DNA of 53,839 nt, taken from CAYMRL01 sp964398985 (GTDB lineage: Bacteria; Deinococcota; Deinococci; Deinococcales; Trueperaceae). Under the pieces are notes generated by a model. It saw nothing but the letters and a program-made list of their open reading frames with translations, was not told the DNA's origin and ran no database searches. This document shows, in pieces, positions 1 to 7,826 of the stretch. Location: assembly GCA_964398985.1 (NCBI GenBank), contig CAYNOS010000014.1, positions 1 to 53,839 of the forward strand, written 5' to 3'. The first letter of the stretch is position 1, and every line of letters begins with the position of its first letter. Made by a program: the position numbers and the translations under genes.

Positions 1-182
1 TCAAGGTGTTTGATTCGCTGGGCCGATCTGTCTGGCGCGCTGGGCCCTGAGTGAGTAGCGGTCTCGCTCGGCCGGTTCCCGAACGACGGACGCCGTCCAC
101 CACTTGCGACAACGTTACGATTACAGTCTAGTTCTACCCGATTTCGAGGAGGCAGGCGAAGCCAGTGACTGGCCCTGAGCCG

Positions 183-1310
183 TCAAGCAGCCCGCTCCAC
201 CTCGCCCACCAGCACATGCCAGTCCTCACTACCGTCCTCGGCCACGGCGACGTGGTAACCGACGAGGCTCATCCCGAACTCGACGATGACCTCCGACAGG
301 TGGGACGTCACCAACCAGGCTCGGCCGTTGGCGCGGACGGGGCGGGTGATGACCATCGCGACCCCGCCGCTGGCGAGGACGCCGCTGGCTCCCGCTAGCA
401 TCGCGGCCACCTCCTCGGAGTATTGGTCGATGGTGGCGAGCCGGCGCGCGCGGTCATCGAGGGAGTCGAGCCAGGCTGGATAGGTGGGCGGGTGGAGAAC
501 CAGCGCCTGCGAGGAACCAGGGGCCGGGCTGGCAGTGTCCTCAAGCCCTTCGCCGAGCATCAACTCGCGAGCGTCGACCCGGTGGACGAACGGTGCGCCG
601 GGAGCGACATCGCCGGACCAACTGGCGATGCCATGCCGACTCGCGACGTCGCCGATGGTGCCGCCTCCGGCAGTGACGTCCACGAGCCTGTCGCCTGGGA
701 CGAGGTAGCGGGCGATCAACCATTCGACCACCTCGCCGGGCAGCGACTCGGCGCGTCTAGCGGCGCGGCTGGGGGCAGGGTAGATCCACGTGTCGCCGGC
801 GCGTCCCCGTGCCGGGGCCATCGGCTCGAATGGCAGGAGCCAGCCGTCGGCGAGTGTTGCCTGGGACACCAACGGAAGCGCCGAACCGCCCCCCGCCGCC
901 TGCAGAGCTCGAAGCCTGCGCGCCAGCCGTTCGATGTGCTTCGCGACGCCTCTCGGGAGCAGCGGCGAATCGGCACGGCCAACGGGCCTCACTGCCGACC
1001 ATAGTGGGCTCAACGCAGCCTCACGGTCCTCTTCGCGGTCCAAGCCGTTGACGAGACGGCAGATGCTCAGCGGTAGGCCGGCGCTTAGCGCGCCGAGGAC
1101 ATCCTCCGAGAAGGTTCCGATCGAGAGGAGGTGCCGCGTCACGTAACCGGGGCTCACGGCGGCCTCCTTCAACACGGCGGCCAGCTCGTCGCTCCACTCG
1201 GAACGCGGGAAGCGCAACTCGCGCCTCAGCGACTTTCGAGCCGTTTCGTCAGAAACCGACCCTTGGGTGGCGAGGAGTCGACGGTAGAGCACGAGAGGAT
1301 CGCGGGCCAC
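183..1310 (-). CDS. DNA-methyltransferase-like protein with atypical catalytic motif
   Basis: This 375-residue protein starts with GTG. Residues 190-235 look like an S-adenosylmethionine site of the N4/N6 DNA methylase type: PGEVVEW helix, then VDVTAGGGTIGDVA at about 210-223, close to the usual DPFAGSGTT, then an acidic strand end (WSGDVAP). At 271-277 a hydrophobic strand leads into HPPTY, in the place of the catalytic (D/N/S)PPY. The first 140 residues are helical and basic, possibly DNA-binding, and I do not recognise them. No restriction endonuclease lies next to it, so it would be an orphan methylase or part of an unknown system with the divergent genes at 1382-2805. The methyltransferase fold is fairly sure; DNA as the substrate is inferred. 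Confidence 0.7.
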   Translation of the reverse strand: MARDPLVLYRRLLATQGSVSDETARKSLRRELRFPRSEWSDELAAVLKEAAVSPGYVTRHLLSIGTFSEDVLGALSAGLPLSICRLVNGLDREEDREAALSPLWSAVRPVGRADSPLLPRGVAKHIERLARRLRALQAAGGGSALPLVSQATLADGWLLPFEPMAPARGRAGDTWIYPAPSRAARRAESLPGEVVEWLIARYLVPGDRLVDVTAGGGTIGDVASRHGIASWSGDVAPGAPFVHRVDARELMLGEGLEDTASPAPGSSQALVLHPPTYPAWLDSLDDRARRLATIDQYSEEVAAMLAGASGVLASGGVAMVITRPVRANGRAWLVTSHLSEVIVEFGMSLVGYHVAVAEDGSEDWHVLVGEVERAA

Positions 1311-1381
1311 GCCGCCAGCATGTCAGCGCGCGCCGCGGTCAGTCAACTCAGTTGAACGCACCATGCCATCAGACTGGACGC

Positions 1382-2413
1382 ATGGACAACGAACTCGGCT
1401 GGCAGATCATCAGAGACATCCACGACTTCCTGAAGATCGACGAGGAGTGGACGCAGTGGCACGACGACGGGTTCACGTGGTGGGCGCACCAGAACGCGCA
1501 GCGCTTCCGGTTCGACGGCCCCCACGACCTAGACGGCGCTCCCACCACCTGGGTGACCTTCGAGACGGACGTGCTGCGCAACCTGCCGGTCGACCCGGGC
1601 GGCATCGCCAGCGTCGTCGCTGCCGACAACCGCATCAACAACCTCTACGAGGCGGCGATCGTCGGTGATCGGCTGGTCTTTCGCGGCCGCACCTACGCGT
1701 TGCCCGAGACTGCCGCCATGCGCGCCAGGCTGATTGCCAACACCGCGATCATCGCCAACGTTCGCGCTTCGTTCACCAGCAAGCAGCACGCCGAGATGAT
1801 GAAGCACGTCGTCGGCCCGGATTCCGGTATCGAGCCCGCCCACAGCGAGCATCCGGTCAACGGCCGGCGGGCAGAACCCGACGACATGCTCACCGTCGTC
1901 GAGCGCTTCCATCTTCCGCATGGCCGCGCTCCCGTCGCCCTGGAGGCTGCGCCCGACTTGGCTGTCATCGCGACATGGATCAGGAGCCCCGACGTCGAGG
2001 TTCACGTCTCGGACGACGAGCAGGAGCTGGTGGCAGCTCTGTCCAATGACCGGCTGCCGTTCCTGCTGAAGCTCAGCTACCGCGAGCGCCACCACTTCTT
2101 CGGGAGCGGCATGCTGGCTCTTCTGAAGCTGCCCTTGGACAAGGACATGGGGGGTACCGAGGCGCAGGCTCTGGCCGCGAAGCTGAACGAAGCCGAGTGG
2201 ACGACGCACACCCCGCTCGTCACCTCGGGGGCGTGGGTCTCGAACAAGGCCGCCGCCGAGGGCGCGCTGCCGGAGTTGGTCCACGCCGTGTTCCATCCGA
2301 ACCTGAACCTCCGGTCGCGCGCGGCTGACAACGTGCTTTCGGACGCCATCCAACGCATGCTGTGGCTGCACTCCGTGCTGGAGACGCCCGAGATGACGGC
2401 GGTGACGGCATGA
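1382..2413 (+). CDS. Hypothetical protein, unknown family
   Basis: A 343-residue protein that I do not recognise. I chose the ATG at 1382, giving an MDNELGWQ start; a TTG 30 bases earlier also fits. The N-terminus is rich in tryptophan and acidic residues. The middle is mixed, and the last third has the pattern TSGAWVSNKA, LVHAVFHPN and a helical C-terminus. There is no signal peptide or membrane segment, so it is probably cytoplasmic. It is divergent from the methyltransferase-like gene, with about 70 bases between the starts, and overlaps the next gene by ATGA, so the two unknown genes are almost certainly co-translated. No clear Shine-Dalgarno is visible. Confidence 0.7.
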   Translation: MDNELGWQIIRDIHDFLKIDEEWTQWHDDGFTWWAHQNAQRFRFDGPHDLDGAPTTWVTFETDVLRNLPVDPGGIASVVAADNRINNLYEAAIVGDRLVFRGRTYALPETAAMRARLIANTAIIANVRASFTSKQHAEMMKHVVGPDSGIEPAHSEHPVNGRRAEPDDMLTVVERFHLPHGRAPVALEAAPDLAVIATWIRSPDVEVHVSDDEQELVAALSNDRLPFLLKLSYRERHHFFGSGMLALLKLPLDKDMGGTEAQALAAKLNEAEWTTHTPLVTSGAWVSNKAAAEGALPELVHAVFHPNLNLRSRAADNVLSDAIQRMLWLHSVLETPEMTAVTA

Positions 2414-2805
2414 GGCTTGCCGCGAAGTCCGGGCCCCGCTTCCATCTGGATCTCGAGACCCACTTCTACATGGTGCGCGCCCACGAAGACGGGCCCACTC
2501 CACGCAAACAGGAGGTCGTCGACGCGGTGGTCGCGCGGCTCGACAGGGGAACCGAACGAAACCGGGTCCACGAGGAAGGGGCCGTGGACGTCGCTTGCGA
2601 CATCATGTACTGGCTCGAGGCCGGCGGTTCGAACACCCTGCTGCCTGCGCCGTTCGCGATGACCAGGGGGCGCATCCGTCGGCCGAACGAGGCTCCTCAC
2701 TATGTTCGGCCACTCGACCTCGTCAAAGCATTTCTTGCCAAGGGTTGGGTTGGCGAGGAGGAGCGCCAGGAACTGCCGCTGAGCGCGTTCGATCTCGTGC
2801 AGTAG
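2410..2805 (+). CDS. Hypothetical protein, coupled to the upstream unknown gene
   Basis: A 131-residue protein. Its ATG overlaps the stop of the previous gene (ATGA), which decides the start over an ATG further upstream in the same frame. It begins MRLAAKSGPRFHLDLETHFY and has mixed alpha/beta character, with no membrane segment and no motif I can name. The coupling suggests it is produced in fixed ratio with the 343-residue protein, perhaps as a complex. Function unknown. Confidence 0.7.
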   Translation: MRLAAKSGPRFHLDLETHFYMVRAHEDGPTPRKQEVVDAVVARLDRGTERNRVHEEGAVDVACDIMYWLEAGGSNTLLPAPFAMTRGRIRRPNEAPHYVRPLDLVKAFLAKGWVGEEERQELPLSAFDLVQ

Positions 2806-2825
2806 TGGCAGCCCCACCTTGCCGG

Positions 2826-3212
2826 TTACATCTCTAGCATCAGCGGCCCACCAGCTTCACGCTGAGTGGCGCCGAAGAAGCTACCGCCCCGGAATCGCCA
2901 TGGCAGCCCCTCCTGCACACGCGCGGCCGAGTCGGGAGTCACGCCGGCCGCCACCGCCGGGGTCACCAGGCCGCGGTACCAGCGGCCCGAGTGGGGCACG
3001 GCCTCGTACTCGACCAGGTAGAGCAGCCACGTCCGACCGCAGCGCCGGCAGGTGTCGATCGACACCTCGGCGTAGCGGCCGTTGGCGGCGTCGGTCCCGA
3101 GGTGGCGGGAGTCGAAGTCGGCATGGTGGAACGGAGGCGTAAGGCACGCGCAGTTCTCGTCCTGGTCTTGGCCCCGGTCGGTCACGTGGTGCTTGGAGCT
3201 GCGGCTTCGCAT
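2826..3212 (-). CDS. Small zinc-ribbon-like hypothetical protein
   Basis: A protein of about 128 residues, convergent with the preceding pair. It has CACL near the N-terminus, then HH and H residues, then a CRRCG knuckle, which together look like a metal-binding site. This is followed by an aromatic core (TWLLYLVEYEA, GRWYRG) and a glycine-rich end (WRFRGGSFFG). The start is uncertain: ATG at 3212 or GTG at 3185, neither with a good ribosome site. A -10-like TAGACT lies at 3240-3245 on this strand. The composition and Cys pairs make it a believable gene; the function is unknown. Confidence 0.55.
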   Translation of the reverse strand: MRSRSSKHHVTDRGQDQDENCACLTPPFHHADFDSRHLGTDAANGRYAEVSIDTCRRCGRTWLLYLVEYEAVPHSGRWYRGLVTPAVAAGVTPDSAARVQEGLPWRFRGGSFFGATQREAGGPLMLEM

Positions 3213-3309
3213 GCGGCTGGTCGTTCGGCGGTTGGTCCAGAGTCTAGCGCAACGCGACTCACCGCTTCTCTCAGGTGGCCGGCTCGACAATCGCGGGCCA
3301 CGATCCTAT

Positions 3310-3329
3310 ATGTGATATAAACATCACAT
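3310..3329 (+). promoter_or_regulatory. ArsR-type operator overlapping an extended -10 and the start codon
   Basis: A perfect inverted repeat, ATGTGAT (3310-3316) and ATCACAT (3323-3329), flanks a six-base A/T-rich centre. An extended -10, TGATATAAA (3313-3321), lies inside it, and the ATG of the ArsR fusion (3328) begins six bases after the -10. Transcription would start at or next to the ATG, giving a leaderless mRNA. A dimeric repressor bound here would cover both the promoter and the translation start. The repeat and -10 are seen directly; autoregulation is inferred. Confidence 0.8.
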
Positions 3330-4188
3330 GCCGGCAGGTGGAACGACGCAGCTGAGCACAAACGCGCACCGTCGGCCCGGTCCGAGACCCCGAAGCCGCC
3401 AGCCCGACGCCTTCTGGCGGGCCCTCGCAAACCCCCACCGCCGCCGGATCCTGGATGAGCTCACGGGTGGCCCCAGCACCACCGGCGAGCTGGCCGAGCG
3501 TCTCCCGGACATCTCGCGGTTCGCGGTCATGCAGCACCTCGACGTGCTGACCGAAGCCGGCATCGTCCTGGTGGAGAGGCGAGGACGCTTCCGCTACAAC
3601 CACGTCAACTCTGCCGCCCTGCGCGCGTTCTACGAGCGCTGGGTGAACCGCTACGCCGATGCCGCCGCCGCGGAACTCACCTCGCTGCGGCGTCACGTGG
3701 AGGAGGAACCCATGAGCAGCGAGTCGGTCAGGATCCTGCGTCTCGAGAACGAGATGCGCTTCGCGGCGTCGCCGGAGCGGGTGTTCAGGGCGCTCACCGA
3801 TCCCGACGAGGTGCTGACGTGGTTCCCGCACACCTACGGAGGCGAGCGCTTGAAGAGACTGGTGCTCGAGCCGCGCGTCGGGGGTGTCCAGTACGAGGAC
3901 TGGGGCGACGGCGCCGGCCACTTCTACGGCACGGTCACCGAGTGGGATCCTCCGCGCCGCTACGGTGTGCGTTCCCGGTTGCATGCCGGCACCGTGATGG
4001 ACACGGTCGCGACGATCGAAGAGGTCGAGGGAGGGGCGGTGCTACGCTCGTCCCGCGTCATCGTGGGTCCCATAACCGACGAGCAAGAGCAGGGCATACG
4101 CTTCTACGGCGACCTCACCCGTTTCGAGGACGCCATCCGCGCGGTCGTCGAGGGCGGGGCCGGCCAGCCAACCGGCGGCGAGAAGTAG
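3328..4188 (+). CDS. ArsR-family regulator fused to an SRPBCC (AHSA1-like) domain
   Basis: 286 residues in two domains. Residues about 26-110 are an ArsR winged helix (FWRALANPHRRRILDEL, then a recognition helix around RFAVMQHLDVL, then a wing). Residues about 135-275 are an AHSA1/SRPBCC domain (FAASPERVFRALTDPDEVLTWF, later GTVTEWDPPRR), a hydrophobic-cavity fold. In many bacteria these are separate adjacent genes; here they share one frame. At the junction, codons for VEEEP contain AGGAGG five bases before an in-frame ATG (3712), so the SRPBCC part could also be made alone. The ATG at 3328 lies within its own operator. It probably represses itself and the following DUF4287 gene, with a small hydrophobic ligand or stress as signal (inference). 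Confidence 0.85.
   Translation: MPAGGTTQLSTNAHRRPGPRPRSRQPDAFWRALANPHRRRILDELTGGPSTTGELAERLPDISRFAVMQHLDVLTEAGIVLVERRGRFRYNHVNSAALRAFYERWVNRYADAAAAELTSLRRHVEEEPMSSESVRILRLENEMRFAASPERVFRALTDPDEVLTWFPHTYGGERLKRLVLEPRVGGVQYEDWGDGAGHFYGTVTEWDPPRRYGVRSRLHAGTVMDTVATIEEVEGGAVLRSSRVIVGPITDEQEQGIRFYGDLTRFEDAIRAVVEGGAGQPTGGEK
3701..3714 (+). promoter_or_regulatory. Internal Shine-Dalgarno and ATG at the fusion junction
   Basis: AGGAGG at 3701-3706 is followed, after five bases, by ATG at 3712, in frame with the SRPBCC domain of the fusion gene. This is one of the best ribosome sites in the window. It may be a relic of a separate SRPBCC gene or a working internal start. Confidence 0.6.
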
Positions 4189-4201
4189 TCAGGAGGCGAC
4201 G

Positions 4202-4759
4202 ATGGACAAGGCCGACACCTACAGGACCACAGCCCGGGCGAACATCGAAGCCCAGACCGGCAAGTCGATCGCGGAGATCTACGCCATGATCGCGAGTTGG
4301 GGCGACCTCAAGCACGGCCAGGCGGTCACGCGGCTCAAGGAGGAACTCGGGATCGGACACGGTCACGCCAACATGCTGGTCCACGAGCAGCGTCAAGCGA
4401 ACAGCGGCGAGGCGCAACCAGGCGAGCCGCTCGACGTCATCTACAGCGGCAAGAAGGCCGAGTTGAGACCGCTGCACGAGGAGGTCATGCGGCGGGTTGA
4501 GGCACTCGGGAACTTCGAGGTCGCACCAAAGAAGGCCTACGTCAGCCTGAGGCGCAAGAAGCAGTTCGCGACCGTCGGACCGGGCTCCAAGGGCCGCCTC
4601 GAGATCGGGATCAACGACCGCGGCGCCGCGGGAACCGCCCGGCTGGAGGTGCTGCCGGCGGGCCAGATGTGCACGCACCGGTCGTACGTGTCCTCGCTGG
4701 AGGAGATCGACGAGGAGTTGGTCGGCTACTTGCGTGCGGCCTTCGACGCTGCCGGTTGA
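4202..4759 (+). CDS. DUF4287 / DUF5655 domain protein
   Basis: 185 residues. The start follows AGGAGG-cgacg. Residues 1-58 match the DUF4287 pattern (TYRTTARANIEAQTGKS, then LKHGQAVTRLKEELGIGHGHANMLVHE). Residues about 78-183 match DUF5655, a small alpha/beta domain often appended to it (LEVAPKKAYVSLRRKKQFA-like core). It lies 13 bases after the ArsR-SRPBCC gene, so it is in the same operon. This pairing with SRPBCC proteins is common, but the biochemical role of the family is not known to me. Confidence 0.85.
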   Translation: MDKADTYRTTARANIEAQTGKSIAEIYAMIASWGDLKHGQAVTRLKEELGIGHGHANMLVHEQRQANSGEAQPGEPLDVIYSGKKAELRPLHEEVMRRVEALGNFEVAPKKAYVSLRRKKQFATVGPGSKGRLEIGINDRGAAGTARLEVLPAGQMCTHRSYVSSLEEIDEELVGYLRAAFDAAG

Positions 4760-4805
4760 GGAGCGGCGCGGACTGGGTCGTGGCGGCCGTGCTCGGCAGC
4801 CCTCC

Positions 4806-5432
4806 CTACCTATCCACCAACCAGGGCAGCGGATCCACCGCCACCCAACCGCACCACTCGCCGAGCCCGCCGAAGTAGACGCCGAAGTGCAGGTGCGGTG
4901 CGGTGGCCGCCGCGTTACCCGTGTTGCCGACATAGCCGATGATCGTGTCGACATCGACATGCTGTCCCTCGCTGAGCCCGTCCGGCAGCGAGTCGAAGTG
5001 GGTGTAGAAGTAGCGGATGCCGCCGTCTCCGACGATCGTCACCGAGATGGCGTCGGGATTCACTCGGGTCACGAACCCGGGAGCGGCCGGCCTCACGGGC
5101 GTGCCGCGGGGCGCCATGATGTCGACACCCTCGTGCGACCTACCGTCGCTGCGGGGGTCTCCGAACGACGGGTAGACGTCGGCGACGCGGACGCCGTCGA
5201 CGGGCATCAGTAGGTAGGCCGGCGCTTCGAGTCCGACTTGGTCGAGCAGCCGAGGCCGGTAGCCCCAACGGCGCTGGTCGGTGCGGTCGGTGACGCCGGC
5301 GGGCTCCTCGGGGGCGGCGCACTGCGGCGTCGGCCACTCCGGCATCGGCGGCGGGGCCGGGGTTTGCGAAGCCGCGAAGGCCATCAGCACGAGAGCACCC
5401 AGGAAAGCGGCGAAGCCGCGGAAGGTCGGCAT
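4806..5432 (-). CDS. Secreted M23-family metallopeptidase
   Basis: 208 residues with an N-terminal hydrophobic signal segment (AFLGALVLMAFAAS) and a proline-rich linker. The catalytic domain covers about 75-208: H100 and D104 in SHEGVDIM, H145, and the HLH pair H180/H182 in APHLHFGVY. These are the zinc ligands and catalytic histidines of LytM-type endopeptidases, which cut peptide cross-bridges of peptidoglycan. It should act outside the cytoplasmic membrane. A -10-like TACTTT lies nine bases before the ATG at 5432. It is a stand-alone gene, convergent with the DUF4287 gene. Confidence 0.9.
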   Translation of the reverse strand: MPTFRGFAAFLGALVLMAFAASQTPAPPPMPEWPTPQCAAPEEPAGVTDRTDQRRWGYRPRLLDQVGLEAPAYLLMPVDGVRVADVYPSFGDPRSDGRSHEGVDIMAPRGTPVRPAAPGFVTRVNPDAISVTIVGDGGIRYFYTHFDSLPDGLSEGQHVDVDTIIGYVGNTGNAAATAPHLHFGVYFGGLGEWCGWVAVDPLPWLVDR

Positions 5433-5541
5433 AGCAGGGCGAAAGTAGCAGGGGCTGCCGAGATGCGAGGTTCGGTCAACTACCCTCGCGGCGACTGGGA
5501 AGGTTCGATGAAGAGCACCTCAGCGACGCCGCGACCGGCTC

Positions 5542-6159
5542 TCAGCCCGCGACCAACCTGGCCGTGGTGAACAGCAGTAGCGCGGCGATGCCGCCATCGA
5601 GGAACCGCCAGGAGCGAGGCGTGCGCAGCCAGCGGGAGAGGTAACGAGCGCCGAAGCCGAGGCCCGCGAACCACAAGCCGCTGCCGACCGCCGCCCCGGT
5701 CCCGAACCACCAGCGTGCATCGCCGTAGGTGTTCGCGACGGAACCGATCAGGAATGTCGTGTCTAGGTAGACGGACGGGTTGAGCCACGTCATGGCCAGC
5801 GCCGTGAGCACGACGGGCCACAGTGGGACCGGCCCCTTGCCGATGATGCCCGTTGCGGAGGGTTGCAGCCCGGTACCGCCGGGCCTGACTGCGCGCCAGC
5901 CGGCCAGCAGCGCGTAGCCGAGAAGGAACGCCGCACCCAGCCAGCGCGCCGCTTCGGCCATCCACGGCACGGCCTCCAGCAGCAGCTTCAAACCGGTGAC
6001 CCCGACCGCGATGAGGATGGCGTCGGAGACCGAGCAGATGGCGACCACCAGCCAGACGCGTTCGCGCCTGAGGCCCTGACGGAGGACGAAAGCGTTCTGT
6101 GCCCCCAGCGCCACGATGATGGAGAGGCTGAGGCCGAACCCCGCCAGTGCCGCCGACAC
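5542..6159 (-). CDS. LysE/ArgO-family amino acid exporter
   Basis: 205 residues, GTG start. It has about six hydrophobic helices and the family signature near the N-terminus: FGLSLSIIVALGAQNAFVLRQGL, then CSVSDAILI. A middle helix carries LTWLNPSVYLDTTFLIG-type residues (seen as MTWLNPSVYLDT). LysE/ArgO proteins export basic amino acids such as lysine and arginine through the inner membrane; the exact substrate cannot be read here. TAGAAT lies six bases before the GTG, which fits a leaderless mRNA and supports this start. It is 22 bases downstream of the CPBP gene but has its own promoter. Confidence 0.9.
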   Translation of the reverse strand: MSAALAGFGLSLSIIVALGAQNAFVLRQGLRRERVWLVVAICSVSDAILIAVGVTGLKLLLEAVPWMAEAARWLGAAFLLGYALLAGWRAVRPGGTGLQPSATGIIGKGPVPLWPVVLTALAMTWLNPSVYLDTTFLIGSVANTYGDARWWFGTGAAVGSGLWFAGLGFGARYLSRWLRTPRSWRFLDGGIAALLLFTTARLVAG

Positions 6160-6165
6160 CGCAAG

Positions 6166-6171
6166 ATTCTA
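6166..6171 (-). promoter_or_regulatory. -10 box of the LysE gene (leaderless)
   Basis: TAGAAT on the minus strand, separated by six bases from the GTG at 6159. No Shine-Dalgarno lies between them, so transcription should begin at the start codon. Confidence 0.6.
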
Positions 6172-6181
6172 CCGGGCGGCG

Positions 6182-7102
6182 CTACCTCAGCAGTTGCACC
6201 GCCAGGAACGCGAAGATCACGACGTCGGCGAGGAAGTGGATCCACCACGACCAGAAGAGCCCGCGGGTCTCGAGCATCGCCTTGGTGAGGATCCAGCCCA
6301 TGAACACGGAGGCCGCGGCGCCGCCGAGGCCGCCCGGAACGCCGAAGTAGTGCGCCACGCCGAAGAAGCCGGCGGCCAGCCACAATGCGTGGCGCCCGCC
6401 GACGGCAGGCACCAGCGTCGCCAGGAGCGGCGCACGGTACGTCATCTCCTCGTTGAACGCGTTGAGCACCGCGTAGAAGACCACTGAGGGCAGCAGCGGA
6501 AGAACGGCCGCCAACTCGCTACCGGTCGGTCTCACACCCAGGTACAGCATGACCGCCAGCGCCGCCGCGATGTACAGCGACCATTGCAGACCGAACCCCG
6601 TCCAGGGATCGGAGCGCGGGAAGCCGAGCAAGCGCACGGGCGTGATGGGCGCACGCACGTCGCCGCGGGTCAGGTATGCCTGCTTGCGGTTGAACCCCAG
6701 CAGCAGCGTCACCGCGATCATGCCGATGCTGATTCCCAGCTTGCCCACCTGCTCGGCCTGCATCCGGGCGTCGAACGCCGTGGCGCCGAACAGCCGTTGC
6801 AGCGGCAACCAGGTGAAGTCGACCCGCGCGAGGAGCAGGTGGAGGCCGATGAAGGTCGCGATCACGACGGCGAAACGGCGGAGCGGTCGCAGCGGGCTCC
6901 ACACCATCGAAACCGCCAGCGCGACGACCACCGCCGCCAGCTTGGCCGACACCAGCCAAGCCGGGACCGCTCCGGCCAGTTCGTGAAACGCGATGTCGGG
7001 AAGCGTGCTGACCACAGCCAGCAGCAACCAGGCACCGACGGTCGTAAGCAACCTGTCGGAAGTTCGAGTGGGGCTGGTCTGCACCACCACCGGTTCCGCC
7101 AT
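6182..7102 (-). CDS. CPBP-family intramembrane metalloprotease-like protein
   Basis: About 306 residues from the ATG at 7102; an upstream TTG at 7138 is less likely because TAGTGT sits seven bases before 7102. It has roughly eight transmembrane helices. The C-terminal half holds the CPBP (Abi/Rce1-like) motifs: NEEMTYR (the EExxxR motif), then a helix with VAHYFGVPGG (first His), and a last helix with WWIHFLADV (second His). Members cleave membrane-associated substrates or act in bacteriocin self-immunity. The substrate is unknown here. Confidence 0.88.
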   Translation of the reverse strand: MAEPVVVQTSPTRTSDRLLTTVGAWLLLAVVSTLPDIAFHELAGAVPAWLVSAKLAAVVVALAVSMVWSPLRPLRRFAVVIATFIGLHLLLARVDFTWLPLQRLFGATAFDARMQAEQVGKLGISIGMIAVTLLLGFNRKQAYLTRGDVRAPITPVRLLGFPRSDPWTGFGLQWSLYIAAALAVMLYLGVRPTGSELAAVLPLLPSVVFYAVLNAFNEEMTYRAPLLATLVPAVGGRHALWLAAGFFGVAHYFGVPGGLGGAAASVFMGWILTKAMLETRGLFWSWWIHFLADVVIFAFLAVQLLR

Positions 7103-7109
7103 CGGCCGC

Positions 7110-7115
7110 ACACTA
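7110..7115 (-). promoter_or_regulatory. -10 box of the CPBP gene (leaderless)
   Basis: TAGTGT on the minus strand, seven bases before the ATG at 7102. It decides that start over the upstream TTG. Confidence 0.6.
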
Positions 7116-7221
7116 GGGCTGCGTTTGCCGGGGCGCAACTGAGGTTCGTCCCGGGGCGGCCGGCACCTGACCCTCGAAAGGCGACGTGTCCAGGGCGTAA
7201 TCTGCTCGCCAGGAGGTCACC

Positions 7222-7734
7222 ATGCTCGAGGTCTACCCCATCGGTAGGGCACAGGTGCCAGCCGCATTCGACAAGGAAGTTCTCGACCGAGCGATCGAGG
7301 CGCTGGTCCTGCTACCAGATGATCTCGCCCAGGTCATAGGCGGCTGCCGCGACCTCGACCACCCTGTGCGCGAAGGGATCTGGTCGATCCGTGAGCTCGT
7401 CCATCATGTCGCCGACAGCCACATGAACGCGTTCGTCCGCACCAAGCTCGCGTTGACCGAGGTCGATCCGACCGTGAGATCCTACGACGAGGTGGCGTGG
7501 TCGCGGTTCGCCGACAGCCGCACGGACCCGGGCGTCTCCATCGACCTCGTCGCCGCCCTGCACGCCAGGTGGGCGGACCTGCTTCGCGACCTGACCCCCG
7601 CAGAGCTCGAGCGCCCCTGGCGCGCGCCCGGCGGCGAGCCGAGGCCGTTGTGGCGTCTGCCGGTCGTATACGCATGGCACGGGCGGCATCACGTCGCTCA
7701 GATCCGCCGGGCACGGGAGCACTTCGGCGTCTAG
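7222..7734 (+). CDS. DinB/YfiT-family putative metal-dependent thiol transferase
   Basis: 170 residues; AGGAGG-tcacc precedes the ATG. It has the four-helix DinB fold pattern: WSIRELVHHVADSHMNAF around residues 54-71 and YAWHGRHHVAQI near the end, with His residues at about 61-67, 153 and 157 as the likely metal site. The YPIGR opening and WSIRE motif are typical of the YfiT/BstA branch, some of which transfer bacillithiol to electrophiles. Deinococcota are known to use bacillithiol, so that role is reasonable but inferred. TAATCT at 7198-7203 may be its -10. It is monocistronic and followed by a terminator hairpin. Confidence 0.88.
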   Translation: MLEVYPIGRAQVPAAFDKEVLDRAIEALVLLPDDLAQVIGGCRDLDHPVREGIWSIRELVHHVADSHMNAFVRTKLALTEVDPTVRSYDEVAWSRFADSRTDPGVSIDLVAALHARWADLLRDLTPAELERPWRAPGGEPRPLWRLPVVYAWHGRHHVAQIRRAREHFGV

Positions 7735-7763
7735 GCGCCACGGCGCCGGACCGCGGCACGCAG

Positions 7764-7797
7764 AACGGGGCGGGCTCGCTGGAGCCGACGCCCCGTT
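7764..7797. terminator. Terminator hairpin between convergent genes
   Basis: AACGGGGCG (7764-7772) pairs with CGCCCCGTT (7789-7797), with an inner GGCTC/GAGCC stem and a GCTG loop. It lies between the DinB/YfiT gene (+) and the cysteine-peptide gene (-) and can serve both. On the plus side it is followed by a weakly T-rich stretch. Confidence 0.75.
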
Positions 7798-7826
7798 CCG
7801 TTCTTCTGGTACCGCTGCTGCCTCGT

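Noticed and set aside
1..182. A gene end or promoter at the left edge
   Set aside because: A short open stretch ends at a TGA near base 52, but it is too short to identify and nothing else is clear.
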